Origin: Maratus speciosus
Lineage: Eukaryota; Arthropoda; Arachnida; Araneae; Salticidae
Direction of reading: 5' to 3'
NCBI GenBank assembly: GCA_963932465.1
Contig: OZ010792.1
Location: 284,811,836 to 284,875,835 of the forward strand
DNA: 64,000 bases
Shown here: in pieces, positions 1 through 11,900 of the stretch
Layout: every line of letters starts with the position of its first letter
Numbering within the stretch: the stretch's first letter is position 1
Notes under the pieces: generated by a model
Told to the model about the DNA's origin: nothing
Databases searched by the model: none
Seen by the model: only the letters and a program-made list of their open reading frames with translations
Position numbers and translations under genes: made by a program

Positions 1-2117
1 CATGTGAAAAATATGAATGGGGTAAATAGATTCCAACTTTTTCAAGGTTTGACCCTGAGATTTATTGATAATCATAGCAAAGGCGATCCTAAGTGGTAAC
101 TGACGGCACATAGCTGGAAAGGTAAACTAGTATCCGACAGTGTAAGCAGTATCATTGGTATGAAAACACGGGTGATTCCTCTATGTCCTATCAAAACTTC
201 TGCATCTATAACATTTTGCGACAACCTTCTGACTATTAAACGTGTTCCATTACAGAGACCACTGGGCGGATTCATGTTTCTAAGCAACATAACAATAACG
301 CCAACTTTAAGATTTAATTGATGTGGCGGCATTCCAGAAGGTGTTAAACTATTGATGAAATCCATCTGAAAATTCTTTTGTTCTTCTTCATCATCACAAA
401 GTATTGTATAAGCACTAAAATAAGACTTTGCCAGGTACTTTTCGTAAAATCTCCTCATTCAATCTCAAAGAATCCTCATTCTTGCGACACAAAATGGCTC
501 TTTCCAAAAGATGATCGAGATCAATTTCAGACGAAACAAAAATATCATCCACTATAGAATACTGTACTAAACATTCTGTAAGTATTTCAATTATATCTTT
601 TCCGAGTTCATAATCATTAGTCAGTTGGACATCACCCAAGCAAATGAGCCATTCTACGAAATCAAGTTCCTCTGGCTCTGTTTGCATATTTGTAACCAGA
701 TTGAACTGTCAAAATGTTGGCCAGAGAGAAGAATTCTTGATACAACTTTCAAAAATGACTGTTTCATTTGCATGTATAACCACAGGTAAAATCTGCCTCC
801 AGTCACCTTCAAGAATAGACACTTTGCCCAAAAATAGGACATCATTGCCATCCAAATCTCGCAGAAGTCTATCAACAGCATTCAAAGCATGAATAGGTGC
901 CATGGTACATTCATCCCATATAATGAGTTTAGCCATTTTCAGTAATCTTCCTTCAGATGTATTTTGCCGAATTTTTGAAGCTGAATAATCCAATATGGGG
1001 ACTGGTATTTTAAACTGAGAATGTGCAGTTCTTCCAGCGTGCAAGAGTATCGATGCCATGCCTGTCCATGCAACGGGAATAGCAGTATGTCCCATTACTA
1101 TGACGTAATGCAGCAAAGTATTGGATAGGAACGTTTTTCCTGATCCCGCAAAAGCATTGACAAAGAAAACCTTAGCAACAGTAGCATAATCATTTTGAAT
1201 ACTTTCAATGTCAGTATCAAAAATTATACGTTGTACTGGATTTAGCATGTTTAACAATCGTTTCCCCTCTGCTTCTTCTTCTTGTAAATCATAGACATCG
1301 CATTCCACAGAGTTCTCCAGGTTTGAGGGTTCAGGTAATTCTAGGTTCTGAAGTGTCACGTTGTGTATGCGTAGATGATTGGCTATGTCTTGAAGGGCTC
1401 TGTCACTACTCTCCTGTAGCGGCAGATGGCGAGCAAAATCTTCTGAGAGTTCTGACTTAAACTGTTCCCATAATTGAAGCGGTATATTTGGATTGCCAAA
1501 GATGCATATGAACGAAAACAGTTGTCTCACTTTGGGTGGAATTTCAAAACCACATGCTTCAGTTAAACAATGTTGCCATTCATCATCATCTTCTAATAAA
1601 TTTCTAGCACGGCATGCTCCCTTGAATGTTTCAAGGACAGTATTCTCATACGCCTTTAACTCCTCGAAAGACTTGGCACCGGGAACATGACAAAGCAGCA
1701 TACGAAGATGGAATCGCTCAATATCCTTTGGGCTTACAGAATACATCCTGATACTATGAAGTAACCAAATGTAACACGACTTTGCCGCACATTGCCTTTC
1801 CATACAAAGTGTTTTGGAAGATCTGCATAGAGATAGATGTTTGCTGAAGGATCAGAACTGTTAAGTAGAAACCAAGCAGTGAGCATGGTGTCTATATTTC
1901 TTGCCCTTTCAAAAGCTTCACGTTTCTCCACTTCCCTAAAATACACAGATTGTATGTCTTGTAGATGCACCGGCAATCTAATAATAACATGGTACTTGCC
2001 CTGCATGGGCTTCTCAAGAAGTCGCCACATTGCCTCTGGTGCCGAAACATATCGTTCATTTAAGCGTGGCGTACGTAATAAGTATATCTCGAAAAATATT
2101 TTTCTACTACTGTGCAT
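1..2117 (-). pseudogene. Helitron PIF1-type DNA helicase domain, frameshifted
   Basis: This is the C-terminal helicase half of a Helitron Rep/helicase (superfamily 1, PIF1-like), which would unwind DNA during rolling-circle transposition. Read on the minus strand it shows, in order: the pre-helicase block ERFHLRMLLCHVPGAKSFEEL near 1715; Walker A NAFAGSGKTF near 1150; Walker B IIWDECTMAP near 920; motif III EGDWRQILPVV near 810; PPSGLCNGTRLIV near 250; and the last motif INKSQGQTL at about 30-70. The motifs lie in at least three frames (open segments 1734-2117, 709-1803, 415-687, 72-458), so several frameshifts separate them, including one near 105-120 just before the final motif. Walker A is intact, unlike in the neighbouring copy. 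It cannot make one continuous protein as it stands. Confidence 0.88.
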
Positions 2118-2489
2118 TTTTTAAAATGAAATTTAATTTATTATGTTGCTATGGCAGCAGACGTTATAATATGATATCATTTGAATAAGGGAAAAAATAG
2201 AATAAAACATTTTATTGATGTTGTGATCAAAAAAATTCTTTCTTTTTAAAATGAGGTAATAATTAAGCGCAATTGAATAATCTCTAATTATTTGCATGCT
2301 TGGTAAAAGAATTATCATAATACCCGCTACATCATCTTACTATTGCAGCGTGGCCTACGTAATATGTATATCTCACATTGCAGTAAACATTTAGAACCGG
2401 TTTGAACTCGCGCGATTACGGATTGAACATAAAAAAGGCAAAAATTCGTCAAAAATAGAAAAGAAAAAAGAAAAAAATCTATTTAAAAA
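2118..2489. other. AT-rich segment between Helitron B helicase and its 5' end
   Basis: There is no coding signal. A direct repeat of about 28 bp brackets part of it: GCGTGGCGTACGTAATAAG at about 2065 and GCGTGGCCTACGTAATATG at about 2347. The first copy sits exactly where homology to the other Helitron's coding sequence ends, so the repeat may mark the deletion or an old insertion. Confidence 0.5.
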
Positions 2490-2622
2490 TTTCGAATTTT
2501 TCACCCAATCGTTCATGGGTCTCCTACCAGCAACCCGTGTGTCAAATTTCGTCGCCCTGTGCTCTTTGGTTTCCGAGTTTTTGTGGTTACAAACATACGC
2601 GCACAGATTTTAATAGTATAGA

Positions 2623-2662
2623 CTAGCTGTTTAACCCGTTCTACGCACGAGAGTTCATGAAT
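2623..2662 (-). repeat. Helitron A 3' terminus with weak hairpin
   Basis: On the minus strand the end reads CTCGTGCGTAGAACGGG, then TTAAACAGCTAG. CTCGT and ACGGG can pair (one G-T wobble) around a 7-nt loop, followed by the CTAG terminus. This is the usual Helitron 3' arrangement of a short hairpin a few bases before CTRR. Confidence 0.75.
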
Positions 2663-3289
2663 TTTATTCTAAAACCAAAATAAAAAATAAAAAACAGTAC
2701 AACCAAACTAAATTTTATGAATATAAAAATGTGTTATGTCTATTAAAAATCAGTAAATGCAAAACCAATATGAAATAAGTGTGTACACAAAAATCAGTTA
2801 TGTATTAAAAAATAAATAAAAGTAAGTATTTACACAACGGAATTAAAGTTTGGGAATGTAAAAATCAGTTATAAAGTCAATATTTACACAACCAAACAAA
2901 AATTTGTAAGAAAAATAAAATTTACACCGTGATTGCAAAAAAATGGAAAAAATTATTTTAAAATGAAAAATCTTTGCACTATTTTCCACATCACCAATGA
3001 GGTAAATTGCGGTAGACTCGTTTTTTAGTGAGTATTTACACAACCAAATTAAAGCTTAGGAAATCGGTTATGAAGTCAATATTTACACAACTAAACAAAA
3101 ATTTGTAAGAAAGAATGGAATGTACATCGTCACGGTAAAAAAATTTGAAAAAAATTCTTTTAAAATGAAAAATCTTTGCATTGTTTTCCACGTCATCCAT
3201 GAGGTAAAGTGAAGTAGACTCATTTTTGTTTGTTTGCTTTTTACAATAAAGCAAAATAGTTGCGACTTAAGATAAAACTTCACGGAAGA
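2663..3289. repeat. Helitron A 3' non-coding part with a 199-bp tandem duplication
   Basis: Two diverged copies of a segment of about 199 bp run in tandem at about 2820-3245. Landmarks are AGTCAATATTTACACAA at about 2875 and 3074, and GAGGTAAA(T/G)TG near 3000 and 3200. The rest (2663-2820) is AT-rich with no further signal. Confidence 0.65.
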
Positions 3290-6200
3290 CAATGTTTTGT
3301 GTAAGTACCTTATCAGACTGTGACAAAAGTTTTCCTTGTTTTGGTCCGTCCTTGACCCAAACATGTACACATCCTCTAGAAGTTGCTCTTGAAAAGGTTA
3401 CTACAACATCCCATGTGAGAAAACTGGATGGGGCAAATAGATTCCAACCTTTTCCAAACTTTGACCCTGAGATTTATTGATAGTCATAGCAAAGGTGAGC
3501 CTAAGTGGAAACTGATAGCGGCGTAACTAGAAAGGTAAACTGGTATCCGACTGAGTAAGCAGGATCCTCGGTATGAAAACACGAGTGCCTCTCTTATGTC
3601 CTGTCAAAACTTCTGCATCTATAACATTTTGCGACAAGCTTTTGATTATTAAACGTGTTCCATTACAGAGACCACTGGGCGGATTCATGTTCCTAAGCAA
3701 CATAACAATAACGCCAACTTTAAGATGTCACTGATGTGGTGGCATTCCAGAAGGTGTTAAACTATTGATGAAATCCATCTGAAAATTGTTTTGTTCTTCT
3801 TCATCATCCCAAAGTATTGTACCAGCACTAAAATAAGGCTAACTTCGTCAGGTACTTTTCATAAAACCTCCTCATTCAATCTCAAAGAATCATCATTCTT
3901 GGGACACAAAATGGCTCTTTCCAAAAGAGGATCGAGATCAATTTCAGACGAACCAAAAATATCATCTACTATAGAATCCTGCACTATACATTCTGGAGGT
4001 ATTTCAATAATATCTTCTCCGAGTTCATAATCATTAGTCAACAGACCATCCCCAGGCGAATGAGCCATTCCACGAAATCAAGTTCCACCGGTTCCGTTCG
4101 CATATGTGTAACCAGACTGAACTGCCGAAATGTTGGCCAGAGAGAAGAATTCTTGATACAGCTTTCTAAAGTGAGTGTTTTGTTTGCATGAATAACTACA
4201 GGTAAAATTTGCCTCCAGTTACCTCCAAGAATAAACACTTTGCCTACAAATGGGACATCCTTACCAACCAAACCTCGCAGAGTTCTATCAACAGCATTCA
4301 AAGCATGAATAGCTGTCATGGTACATTCTTCCCATATAATGAGCTTAGCAATTTGCAGTAATCTTCCTTCAGATGTATTTTGCCGAATTTAAGAAGCTGA
4401 ATTATCCAATATGGAGACTGGTAATTTAAATTGAGAATGTACAGTTCTTTCACCTTGTAAGAGTATAGATGCGATGCCTGCCCATGCAACGGGAATAGCA
4501 GTATGTCCCATTCCTCTGACATATTGCAGCAAAGTATTGAATAGGAATTTTTTTCCTGATCCCGCAAAAGCATTGACAAAGAAAACCTTAGCGGCAGTAG
4601 CATAATCACTTTGAATACTTTCGATGACAGCATCAAAAATTATACGTTGTTCCGGATTCATCATGTTTAACAATCACTGTCCTTCTGCTCTTTCTTCTTG
4701 TAAATCATAGGCATCGCCTTCCACAGTGTTCTCCAGGCTTGAGGCTTCAGGCAATTCAAGGCTATGAAATGTAATTTTGTGTATGCGTAGATGATTGGGT
4801 ATGTCTTGAAGGGCTCTATCTATACTCTCCTGTAGCGGCAGATGGCGAGCAAAATTTTCTGAGAGTTCTGACTTAAATTGTTCCCATAATTATATCGGTG
4901 AATTTGGATTGCCAAAGACACATATGAAAGAAAACAGTTGTCTCAATTTGGGCGACATTTCAAAACCACATGCTTCTGTTAAACAATGTTGTCATTCATC
5001 ATCATCTTCTAATAAATTTCTATCACGGCATGCACCCCTGAATATTTCATAGACAGTATTCTCATACGTCTTTAACTCTTCGAAAGACTTGGCACCGGGA
5101 ACATGAGAAAGCAGCATACGAAGATGGAATCGCTCAGTATCCTTTGGTCTTACAGAATACATCCTTGATACTATGTAGTCACCTAATCTAACACGCCTTT
5201 GGCACACACTGCCTTATTATACAAAGTGCTTTGGAATTTCTGTGTAGAGATAGATGTTTGCTGAAGGATCTGACCTGTTAAGTAGAAACCAAGCAGTGAG
5301 CATGGTGTCTTTATTACTTTCTCTTCTAAAAGCTTCACATTCTACTGCTTCCCTAAAATACACAGATTGCATATCTTGTAGATGCACCGGCAATCTAATA
5401 ATAAGATGCAACTTGTCCTGCATGGGCTTTTCAAGAAGTCGCCACATTGCCTCTAGTACCGAAACATATCGAGCATTTAAATAACTCTTCACCTCATCCC
5501 ACACTACGAATCCCTCACCGTTATTTTCAAAAACAACTTTTGTGCAATCATGACCCTTGTATACATACTTAAAAATGTACTTAATGGATTTAACAGAGCT
5601 GCATATTTCGACATTAACATGGGTATTGTATTTCTTTGTGAGTTATGGGTTATAAGGAACAGCCCAACGGTTATCTACGACCTTTCCCTTTATCATTATG
5701 TGACTACCATCATCACGCCGTCTATACATTGGGTAACCATCAACATTATCAGTCATTTTATTTCTGAACTCTTTTGGATAACCCTTTAAGCAAACACCGT
5801 CTTCCATGCAAGATGAGTTTGGATTTATGACGCCACATGGTCCGTGAATCATTGTAGCCTTGACAATTTTATTGCAATCCATTTTCAATTGTGGAATTAG
5901 GTAATTCAGCACAGAACATGGTGTCAATAGTGGCTGGATCTCTTATCTTAACATCATCAGTCAAAATGAGTAAAAGCGGCATGTGTGGCAATCCTCACTT
6001 TTGGAATTCAATAACATGTATGTCTGCGACTGTGCGTCCCAAAATGCCGCTCTTTTTAAGATCGTTCAACATTACTTTCTTCTTCATATCGAACACGCGT
6101 GCCACTAAATCTGGACGATCATGAGGCATTTTCCTGGGAAAAGGTTCCCTTTGATATCTCGCCAATTTGGATTGCACGTTAGGGTGACAAAAAGATCAGG

Positions 6201-7276
6201 TTTACCAAATTCTCTAACGATTTCCATCGCATCTTGATAATTTCTGCATGGCTCTGGGACTTCCTATGAAAGTAGATGACAAAATAACCATTACACCTGG
6301 TTTCAAACCAGATTGTTCTGCTAGAGCATTAAGGTGATCCGCTAACCCTAAGTAAGATTCTACTCTTAATGTTTTCTGGTTAGAGCTGATGTAATTCTGA
6401 CGGTTTCCTTCAACCTTGGCATAAGCATCGACGCAATACTGCTGCAAGAGTTTTCCACCATAAAGTATGGGATTGAAAACATTCCTTCTCACTGACAGCC
6501 TGTGACTGTAATATTGAAGTTCAGAACATCCAGCATCCACACTCTAACCCTTTTCGCCATGTGGGAAAAATAAAACATAAGTCATGGGGCCACAATTAGG
6601 ATTCAGAGCATTTATTCTACACAGTTGATTCCCCTTCGGATATCCCATTAATAGGTGGTGCACCATCCGAACTATGGAAAACCATGGCTATCTCATTTGA
6701 CTTTGGTGCATTGTATCTGCCTCGATGCTGGTCCGCTGATAAATTTTTATCGCATATATACATACACACTCTTTCAGCTGCTCCAGGTCTTTTTTCTGCG
6801 ATGACTCGTTCTTCCATTTCATGAAGCATTTTAAAAGCATGTGCATAAGGTTAACTCGCCTGATAACATCGTCAAGCTTGCTTATGATTTCTTCTTTACA
6901 TTTTAAATTTTCTCTACTGTTCATACGCTGCCGCAGTGCTATATATGAGAATCCTATACATACAATTGAGCATATTTATCCTGACCTACTTCAGGTGGAT
7001 GAAGATGAGAAGTATTATGATAAATTTGTCCATGGATTCTAAAACAATACGGGCAGTACCTGGGGGCGGTGTAGCATGAGCACCCATAGAGGCAAAAGAC
7101 AACGCATTGTTATATGACCTTATGTGTTCATCAAAGTGAGCTGACGATCTATCACTGCCAACTATAAGCTGTCTCATCTGATCTGGATATGGTTGAAGAG
7201 GTTCCAAATTTGCTTTGTCGTTGTGACAACAGTGAGTATAAATTTCTCTTGTATTCCTCTCTGCATTGAAAAAAAT
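3290..7276 (-). pseudogene. Helitron Rep-helicase (RepHel), degraded
   Basis: This is a nearly full-length Helitron protein on the minus strand, broken by stops and frameshifts. N-terminal part: CCHNDKANLEPL and YNNALSFASMGAH (about 7240-7070). Helitron-like N domain: FNPILYGGKLLQQYCVDAY (about 6480-6420) and DRPDLVARVFDMKKK (about 6110). The HUH nuclease site should follow IEFQK, but a stop codon precedes GLPH, and the second histidine is replaced by proline (LPHMP, about 5975-5990). The IHGPCG block (about 5850) follows, then the tyrosine motif KYIFKYVYKG (about 5575), where both tyrosines remain. The helicase part has Walker A with K for T (AGSGKKF, about 4550), motif III GGNWRQILPVV (about 4220) and INKSQGQ near 3465. 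Both the nuclease and ATPase sites are therefore damaged. The N-terminus is interrupted at 7277 by an inserted repeat. Confidence 0.9.
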
Positions 7277-7621
7277 GTGGGTAAGTGTGATCACAGATCG
7301 CACAGAGGGTTTCGTTTAATATTCCTTTTAAAACACTTTATCCTTCTGCGAAATCTGTTAGTTCCACATTTCGCAACCAGGGGGCGCACTCTATTCTACA
7401 CAAACCTCTATCCGAACGAAACTCCGTTTTACAACCTATCCGTAGGTATATCAGTCGAGGAGATCGGGTCTATAGCACCCGAGATAGGTAGGCACCACTG
7501 GCGGTAAAAAGTAGAACTGAATTATGTAAGACTATGTGCATAATATGAAAGAGGGGTCAAAGTGGTGTCGGCAAAAGTTCGAAAAGTACCCATCGGGTGC
7601 AAGGGGGGAGGTTAGGAAAAT
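7277..7621 (+). repeat. Single copy of the GTGGGTAAGTGTGATC repeat family
   Basis: It begins GTGGGTAAGTGTGATC and continues CACAGAGGGTTTCGTTTAAT, as do the segments at 53113, 21617 and (reverse) 50590-50650. Bases 7350-7460 are the reverse complement of a monomer of the 42-50 kb array: TGTTAGTTCCACATTTCGC, then AACCAGGGGGCGCACTC, then GAACGAAACTCCG. It interrupts the Helitron A coding sequence near its N-terminus, so it inserted after that Helitron was functional. Confidence 0.75.
7374..7390 (+). promoter_or_regulatory. CTCF-like motif CAACCAGGGGGCGCACT
   Basis: The 17 bases match the well-known CTCF core CCACCAGGGGGCGC at all but one position. The match is seen directly; binding is inference. 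It is the best match among the copies of this repeat family in the window. Confidence 0.4.
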
Positions 7622-8262
7622 TGCTTAAAATACACAAGTTAGAACCCGGTGGGTAAATAATATATGACTTTTTTGAAAATTTTGTGATTTTTCGTGTGAT
7701 CGCAAGCATTCTTCTATACCTATGCAAAATTTCAAGTCTTCAACTTAAATAGGGGCTCAGTTAGAACAAAAAGATTAAAATACACAAGTTAAATCCCAGA
7801 GAGTTAAATATAAGACTTTTTCAAAATTTTAGGATTTGTGGTTTGATGTGAGGTGTTCAGCTATAAGCATGCGAAATTTAAAGCCTTAAACTTAATTAGG
7901 GGCTCAGTTAGAACAAAAAGATTAAAATACACAAGTTGGAGCCCAGAGGGTTAAATATAAGGCTTTTTCAAAATTTTACGATTTGTCGTTTGATGTGAGA
8001 TGTTCAGCTATAAGTAAGCAAAATTTCAAGTCTTAAACTTAATTAGGGACTCAGTTAGAACAAAAAGATTAATATACACAAGTTAGAGCCCAGGGAGTTA
8101 AATATAAGACTTTTTCAAATTTTTATGATTTGTCGTTTGATGTGAGATGTTCAGGTATAAGTATGCAAAATTTCAAGTCTTAAACTTAATTAGGGCTCAG
8201 TTAGAACAAAAAGATTAAAATACACAAGTTGGAGCCCAGCGGGTTAAATATAAGGCTTTTTC
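7622..8262. repeat. 147-bp tandem repeat, about 4.3 copies
   Basis: The landmark TTAGAACAAAAAGATTAA occurs at 7761, 7908, 8055 and 8201, giving periods of 147, 147 and 146. Each unit holds TACACAAGTT, a run GACTTTTTCAAAATTTTA and TTTGATGTGAGATGTTCAG. A diverged single unit in reverse orientation lies at about 41480-41545. The array is inside Helitron A, next to its 5' end. Confidence 0.85.
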
Positions 8263-8392
8263 GATTTTTTTGCCCCAATCGTTCATGGGCCTCCTACCAG
8301 CAACCCCTGTGCAAAATTTCATAGCCCTGCGCTCTTTAGTTTCCGAGTTTTTGTGGTTACAAAAATACGCGCACAGATTTTAATAGTATAGA
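8263..8392 (-). repeat. Helitron A 5' terminal block
   Basis: About 120 bp closely matches 2500-2622 at the 5' end of Helitron B (shared CAATCGTTCATGGG, CTCCTACCAGCAACCC, ACGCGCACAGATTTTAATAG). It ends with the TC start on the minus strand at 8391-8392. Confidence 0.85.
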
Positions 8393-8825
8393 TTATGCTT
8401 ATCGTCTGAAACGAAGAAAAAGGGGTTTGCGCTTTGAAATTCTAAGATTCTTTTAGGCATTTTTATAAATTTGGCAATGCAACGTTATTTGTAGGTGAAA
8501 ATTGAGTGATCGTCAGTGGAGAACCGTTGCTATCGGTGGTGGGCATGTAACTTTTCTTTTTAAATTCAACTGTACCTTGCTTACATGTTTCATTTGTATT
8601 AGTAAATGTGTGTCATAATGCCACACTTCTGCATGCTGTTAGTGGCGTATTTTCTCTGGTGTTTAGATTTTAAAAAATTACATTTCAAAGATTCTAATAA
8701 AGTTATTTTTGCATGAAATAATCTTTTTATACTGAAAGGAAGCTCCTCAACTTTGTAATTGACTATTTTCTAGTATGTCGCATGATTTACGAGATATGAT
8801 CACTAACTACACAGTTTGATACTAA
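8393..8825. other. No recognised feature
   Basis: AT-rich sequence between Helitron A and the next element. I see no gene, terminal repeat or RNA signal. Confidence 0.6.
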
Positions 8826-9820
8826 CAAGGGAACCACTTTTGGTGTTGCTCGCACCTAGCATCGAGACCTGGTGCGTTTTGTAGCCCTATACATAAAAGT
8901 TAGAGAACCGAAAAATTTTCTCTGTTAAAATAATGTTTTATATACTTTTTTATACTTTTAATTTTTTATTATTTCATATTTATTTGTTTATTTCAAGCCA
9001 AAAGTGAGTTAAGTCGCCAAATAGGGCACTACAATTTTTCCGCCCGCTTTATCCAAAGAGAAAATGTACAGAACATATTACTAGAATTATATCAGATTGC
9101 GATTTTTTTTTAATAATTGATAGCATAAGAAACAAATATTAGGTTTTTATTTTTTTGTCTGTGCAGACGATAAATATATAAGTAATAAATATAATTCTAT
9201 AAAAGCTTCGAAGATCATTGAAAACTATTTTTTAGTGAAATACAAAATAAGCAAACTATTATCTTTTAAAATCGAATGAAATAAAGTTTCGAATGTTTAA
9301 AATGAAATGCTGCTGTATTAAATGGTCCTTCGGTAAAAGTAATCATAAAGTAAATTAATATTTTTACACAATTTAGAAAAATTACTGTAGCGAAATAGAT
9401 CGGACATTGCAATTTCTAGCGATTACAAATTCAGCTATGACATTTGTCTAGGGTTGCCGGAAAGCTCTACATTTGAAAATAAACGCTAACTGTTTCCCCG
9501 CCAAAAATATGAATATAAAGTTGCAATTTTTCAAAATCAAATTCGTGGGTTTTTGAAGGAATTTTCAAACTTTTTTCAATATTTTATACTTATTATTAAC
9601 TAATTTTTATTTTTGAATGCTTTTCTTTAACAAATTTTAATGTTAATTGTCCGTTAAGTGGTCTCGAAAATTGCATTTTCAAAAAGTTATGCTGCTGTAT
9701 AATCAAGAAATATTATTTTAACAGAAAAATTTTATCGATTCTCACACTTCATAATATAGGGCTTTAAAATGCACCAAGTCTCAATGCTAGGTGCGAGCAA
9801 CACCAAAAGTGGTTCCCTTG
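8826..9820. mobile_element. Non-autonomous TIR element with TAA target duplication
   Basis: Inverted ends of about 65 bp start CAAGGGAACCACTTTTGGTG on both strands (8826 rightward, 9820 leftward) and differ at only a few positions. TAA flanks both ends (8823-8825 and 9821-9823). A 3-bp TWA duplication points to PIF/Harbinger, although the terminal sequence alone does not settle the superfamily. The 995-bp interior is AT-rich with no transposase. Confidence 0.8.
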
Positions 9821-10280
9821 TAAGTGCGCTGTAAGTAGTTTCATCCCATAACAGGTAGTCACATTACTATACCTAGACACCACTTTCATGGTTATAGCTG
9901 CTGTCATTCTGAAGTTACTGATGGACAGGTCTTTAGTTGGCCTAGAATATATATTTATCTATATGTATATAGGTGATGCAAATTTTGTCATCATGATAAC
10001 GTCCGGAATACGGAACCAATTCGATCATAATTGGGAAAGCATATCGATCTTGCTAGTAATTTTGATGAGTTAAGGAATGAAATATGCATCTTTAAACGTT
10101 TGCTTAGAAGAATACACAAAACAAAAAAATTAAACATTTTAAATCTCGACAGCGCCCGAAATATTGAACCAAAAAACCACTAATTAAATACAGAATATTT
10201 GGAATGAAAAAAAAAATAAAATATATGCATTAAAATACTTTATAAGCTAAAAAAAGGTTAAAAATAAAAATAAAAATAAA
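9821..10280. other. No recognised feature
   Basis: AT-rich, ending in A-rich simple sequence (about 10205-10280). No coding or repeat signal recognised. Confidence 0.6.
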
Positions 10281-10860
10281 ATCCATGCGCTAAGCGCTAC
10301 AGCTGCATATAACCACACAGATAATATGCAGCACATTATTTATAAAATGCAATCGGCAGGCCCAGAATCTCGCACCATAATTAAACGAAAAGTAAACATA
10401 ATCAAAAAACATTAAAGAAATTTCAACAGATATAACCTAAACAAGAAAAAACAACCAAAAAGCTGTGGCCTCACCAGCAGTGAGCATTTCATAAAAGCAC
10501 AGCATTGTTTCAGACTAATTGCCATACACAACAAACTATTATTCAGTAGTGTTGGTGGGTTTCGGCCAGAGTGTCGCAAAGCATAAATCAAATGCATAAA
10601 AGCAATTGAAAGCATATCACGAACACTCCGCCATTGGACCCAACGCCACAATAAACAGCACATCTCCCAATCTGAAGATACAGCTGATTCAAAACGTATG
10701 TGTAATATACACTGACACAGCAATAAAATTATTTTACACAAACCTGATCCACACAGCCACAAAAAACAATAACCAACATCAAGTGATCCATGATCTGTCC
10801 ATACTTAATTGCAGCAATCAATTTCAACAATTGCAGACATCTTTATAAACCGTCCAAAAA
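10281..10860. other. Strand-asymmetric, C+A-rich segment of unknown nature
   Basis: The plus strand is conspicuously rich in C and A and poor in G for about 400 bp (10440-10860). Overlapping open frames appear on both strands, of about 116 codons (10412-10762 minus) and 80 codons (10606-10848 plus). Neither translation resembles a family I know. The skew could reflect a decayed element or transcript-derived sequence. Confidence 0.35.
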
Positions 10861-11134
10861 GGCTTTAAGTGATACAAATCATTAACTGTCAATCATATAG
10901 CAACTACTCAAAAATGAAGACTGTCTGCAAAACTAGTATATCTATTAATGAACTCCAAAGGTATGTTATTTTTATAATACAAAATACTGGTTAAATGAAA
11001 AAAATATTTATTATATATTATATTATTAATATATATTGTAAGATAATTTATAATATATATTAATACAAATATAGTAGGGGTTCCCCGAAATACATATCAC
11101 CTTAAACGGAGTCCGTGAGCTCACAATCTGCTTG
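10861..11134. other. AT-rich spacer with TA-rich low complexity
   Basis: TA-rich simple sequence lies at about 10990-11070. Nothing else recognised. Confidence 0.6.
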
Positions 11135-11900
11135 TCAAAATAGTATGTACACGAATTGATGCTCTGTTTGCAAAATACAAAATTCTAAAACTTATACTTT
11201 AATCTTGGCCACACTATACTTTAAATTGTATTACTTGATATTTATTGTTTTGTCTTGTTATATTTAAAAAAAAATTACTATTTAAGGGATTTTTTGCATA
11301 AAAATAGTTTTCTATAATTAAATACTCTGAAACTACTAATGATAATAGTTTTACTGCTATACGGTATACGATAATAGTTCTAATGTTATACGATATACGG
11401 TAATAGTTTTAATGCTATAAACCTGCATTCCTTTGACTATGTATGGGCTATTTTCGAATACACATCATGTTCTTGTTTTTTTAAATTTTCCGAATACAGA
11501 ATAAAAGCTTCTTTTCTTCAAAATAGTATGCATACAATTTGATGTTCTGTTTGCAAAGCACAAAGCTCTAAAACCTATACTTTAATTTTAGCCATACTAT
11601 ACTTATATTGTATTAATTTATATTCATTGATTTGTTTCGCTATATTAAAAAAAAATTACAATTTAGGGAATTGTTTGCATAAAAATAATAGTAACCTACA
11701 ATTAAATACTCTGATAAATTATAATACTTTTGAATAATTATAATACTTTTAATGCAATACGTTATACAATAGTTAATGCTATGAACTAGCATTCTTTTGA
11801 CTATATCTGCGCTATTTCCGAATACACATCACGTTCTTGGTTTCTTAAATTCGTCGAATATATCAGAATAAAAGCTTCTTTTTTCACGAGAACTTATCAT
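11135..11900. repeat. 383-bp direct tandem duplication
   Basis: TCAAAATAGTATG starts at 11135 and again at 11518, both followed by TTTGCAAA(A/G)(T/C)ACAAA, ACTTTAATTTT-type text and AATACTCTGA. The two copies are diverged and differ by small indels. Inside each lie short ATACGGTATACGATAATAGT-type iterations. Confidence 0.7.

Larger units (their letters stand above)
1..2622 (-). mobile_element. Helitron B, 5' end at 2622, runs off the left edge
   Basis: The element reads right to left. Its 5' end at 2622 starts TCTATACTATTAAAATC on the minus strand, the usual Helitron start. About 130 bp of this end (2490-2622) closely match the 5' end of the neighbouring Helitron at 8270-8392. The helicase part of the RepHel protein lies at 1-2117. 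The Rep nuclease part seen in the neighbour is absent: homology to it stops near 2065, so the copy is internally deleted. The 3' end is outside the window. Confidence 0.85.
2623..8392 (-). mobile_element. Helitron A, both ends present
   Basis: The 5' end is at 8392 (TCTATACTATTAAAATC on the minus strand) and is preceded by A. The 3' end at 2623 reads GGGTTAAACAGCTAG on the minus strand, so it ends in CTAG, and is followed by T. Insertion between A and T with no duplication is the Helitron rule. From 5' to 3' on the minus strand it holds the 5' terminal block, a 147-bp tandem array, an inserted repeat (7277-7620), the Rep-helicase coding region (7276-3290), a 199-bp duplication and the 3' hairpin. 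Length is 5770 bp. It abuts Helitron B exactly. Confidence 0.88.

Noticed and set aside
10412..10762. 116-codon minus-strand frame
   Set aside because: It overlaps an open frame on the other strand in a skewed segment and its translation shows no domain.
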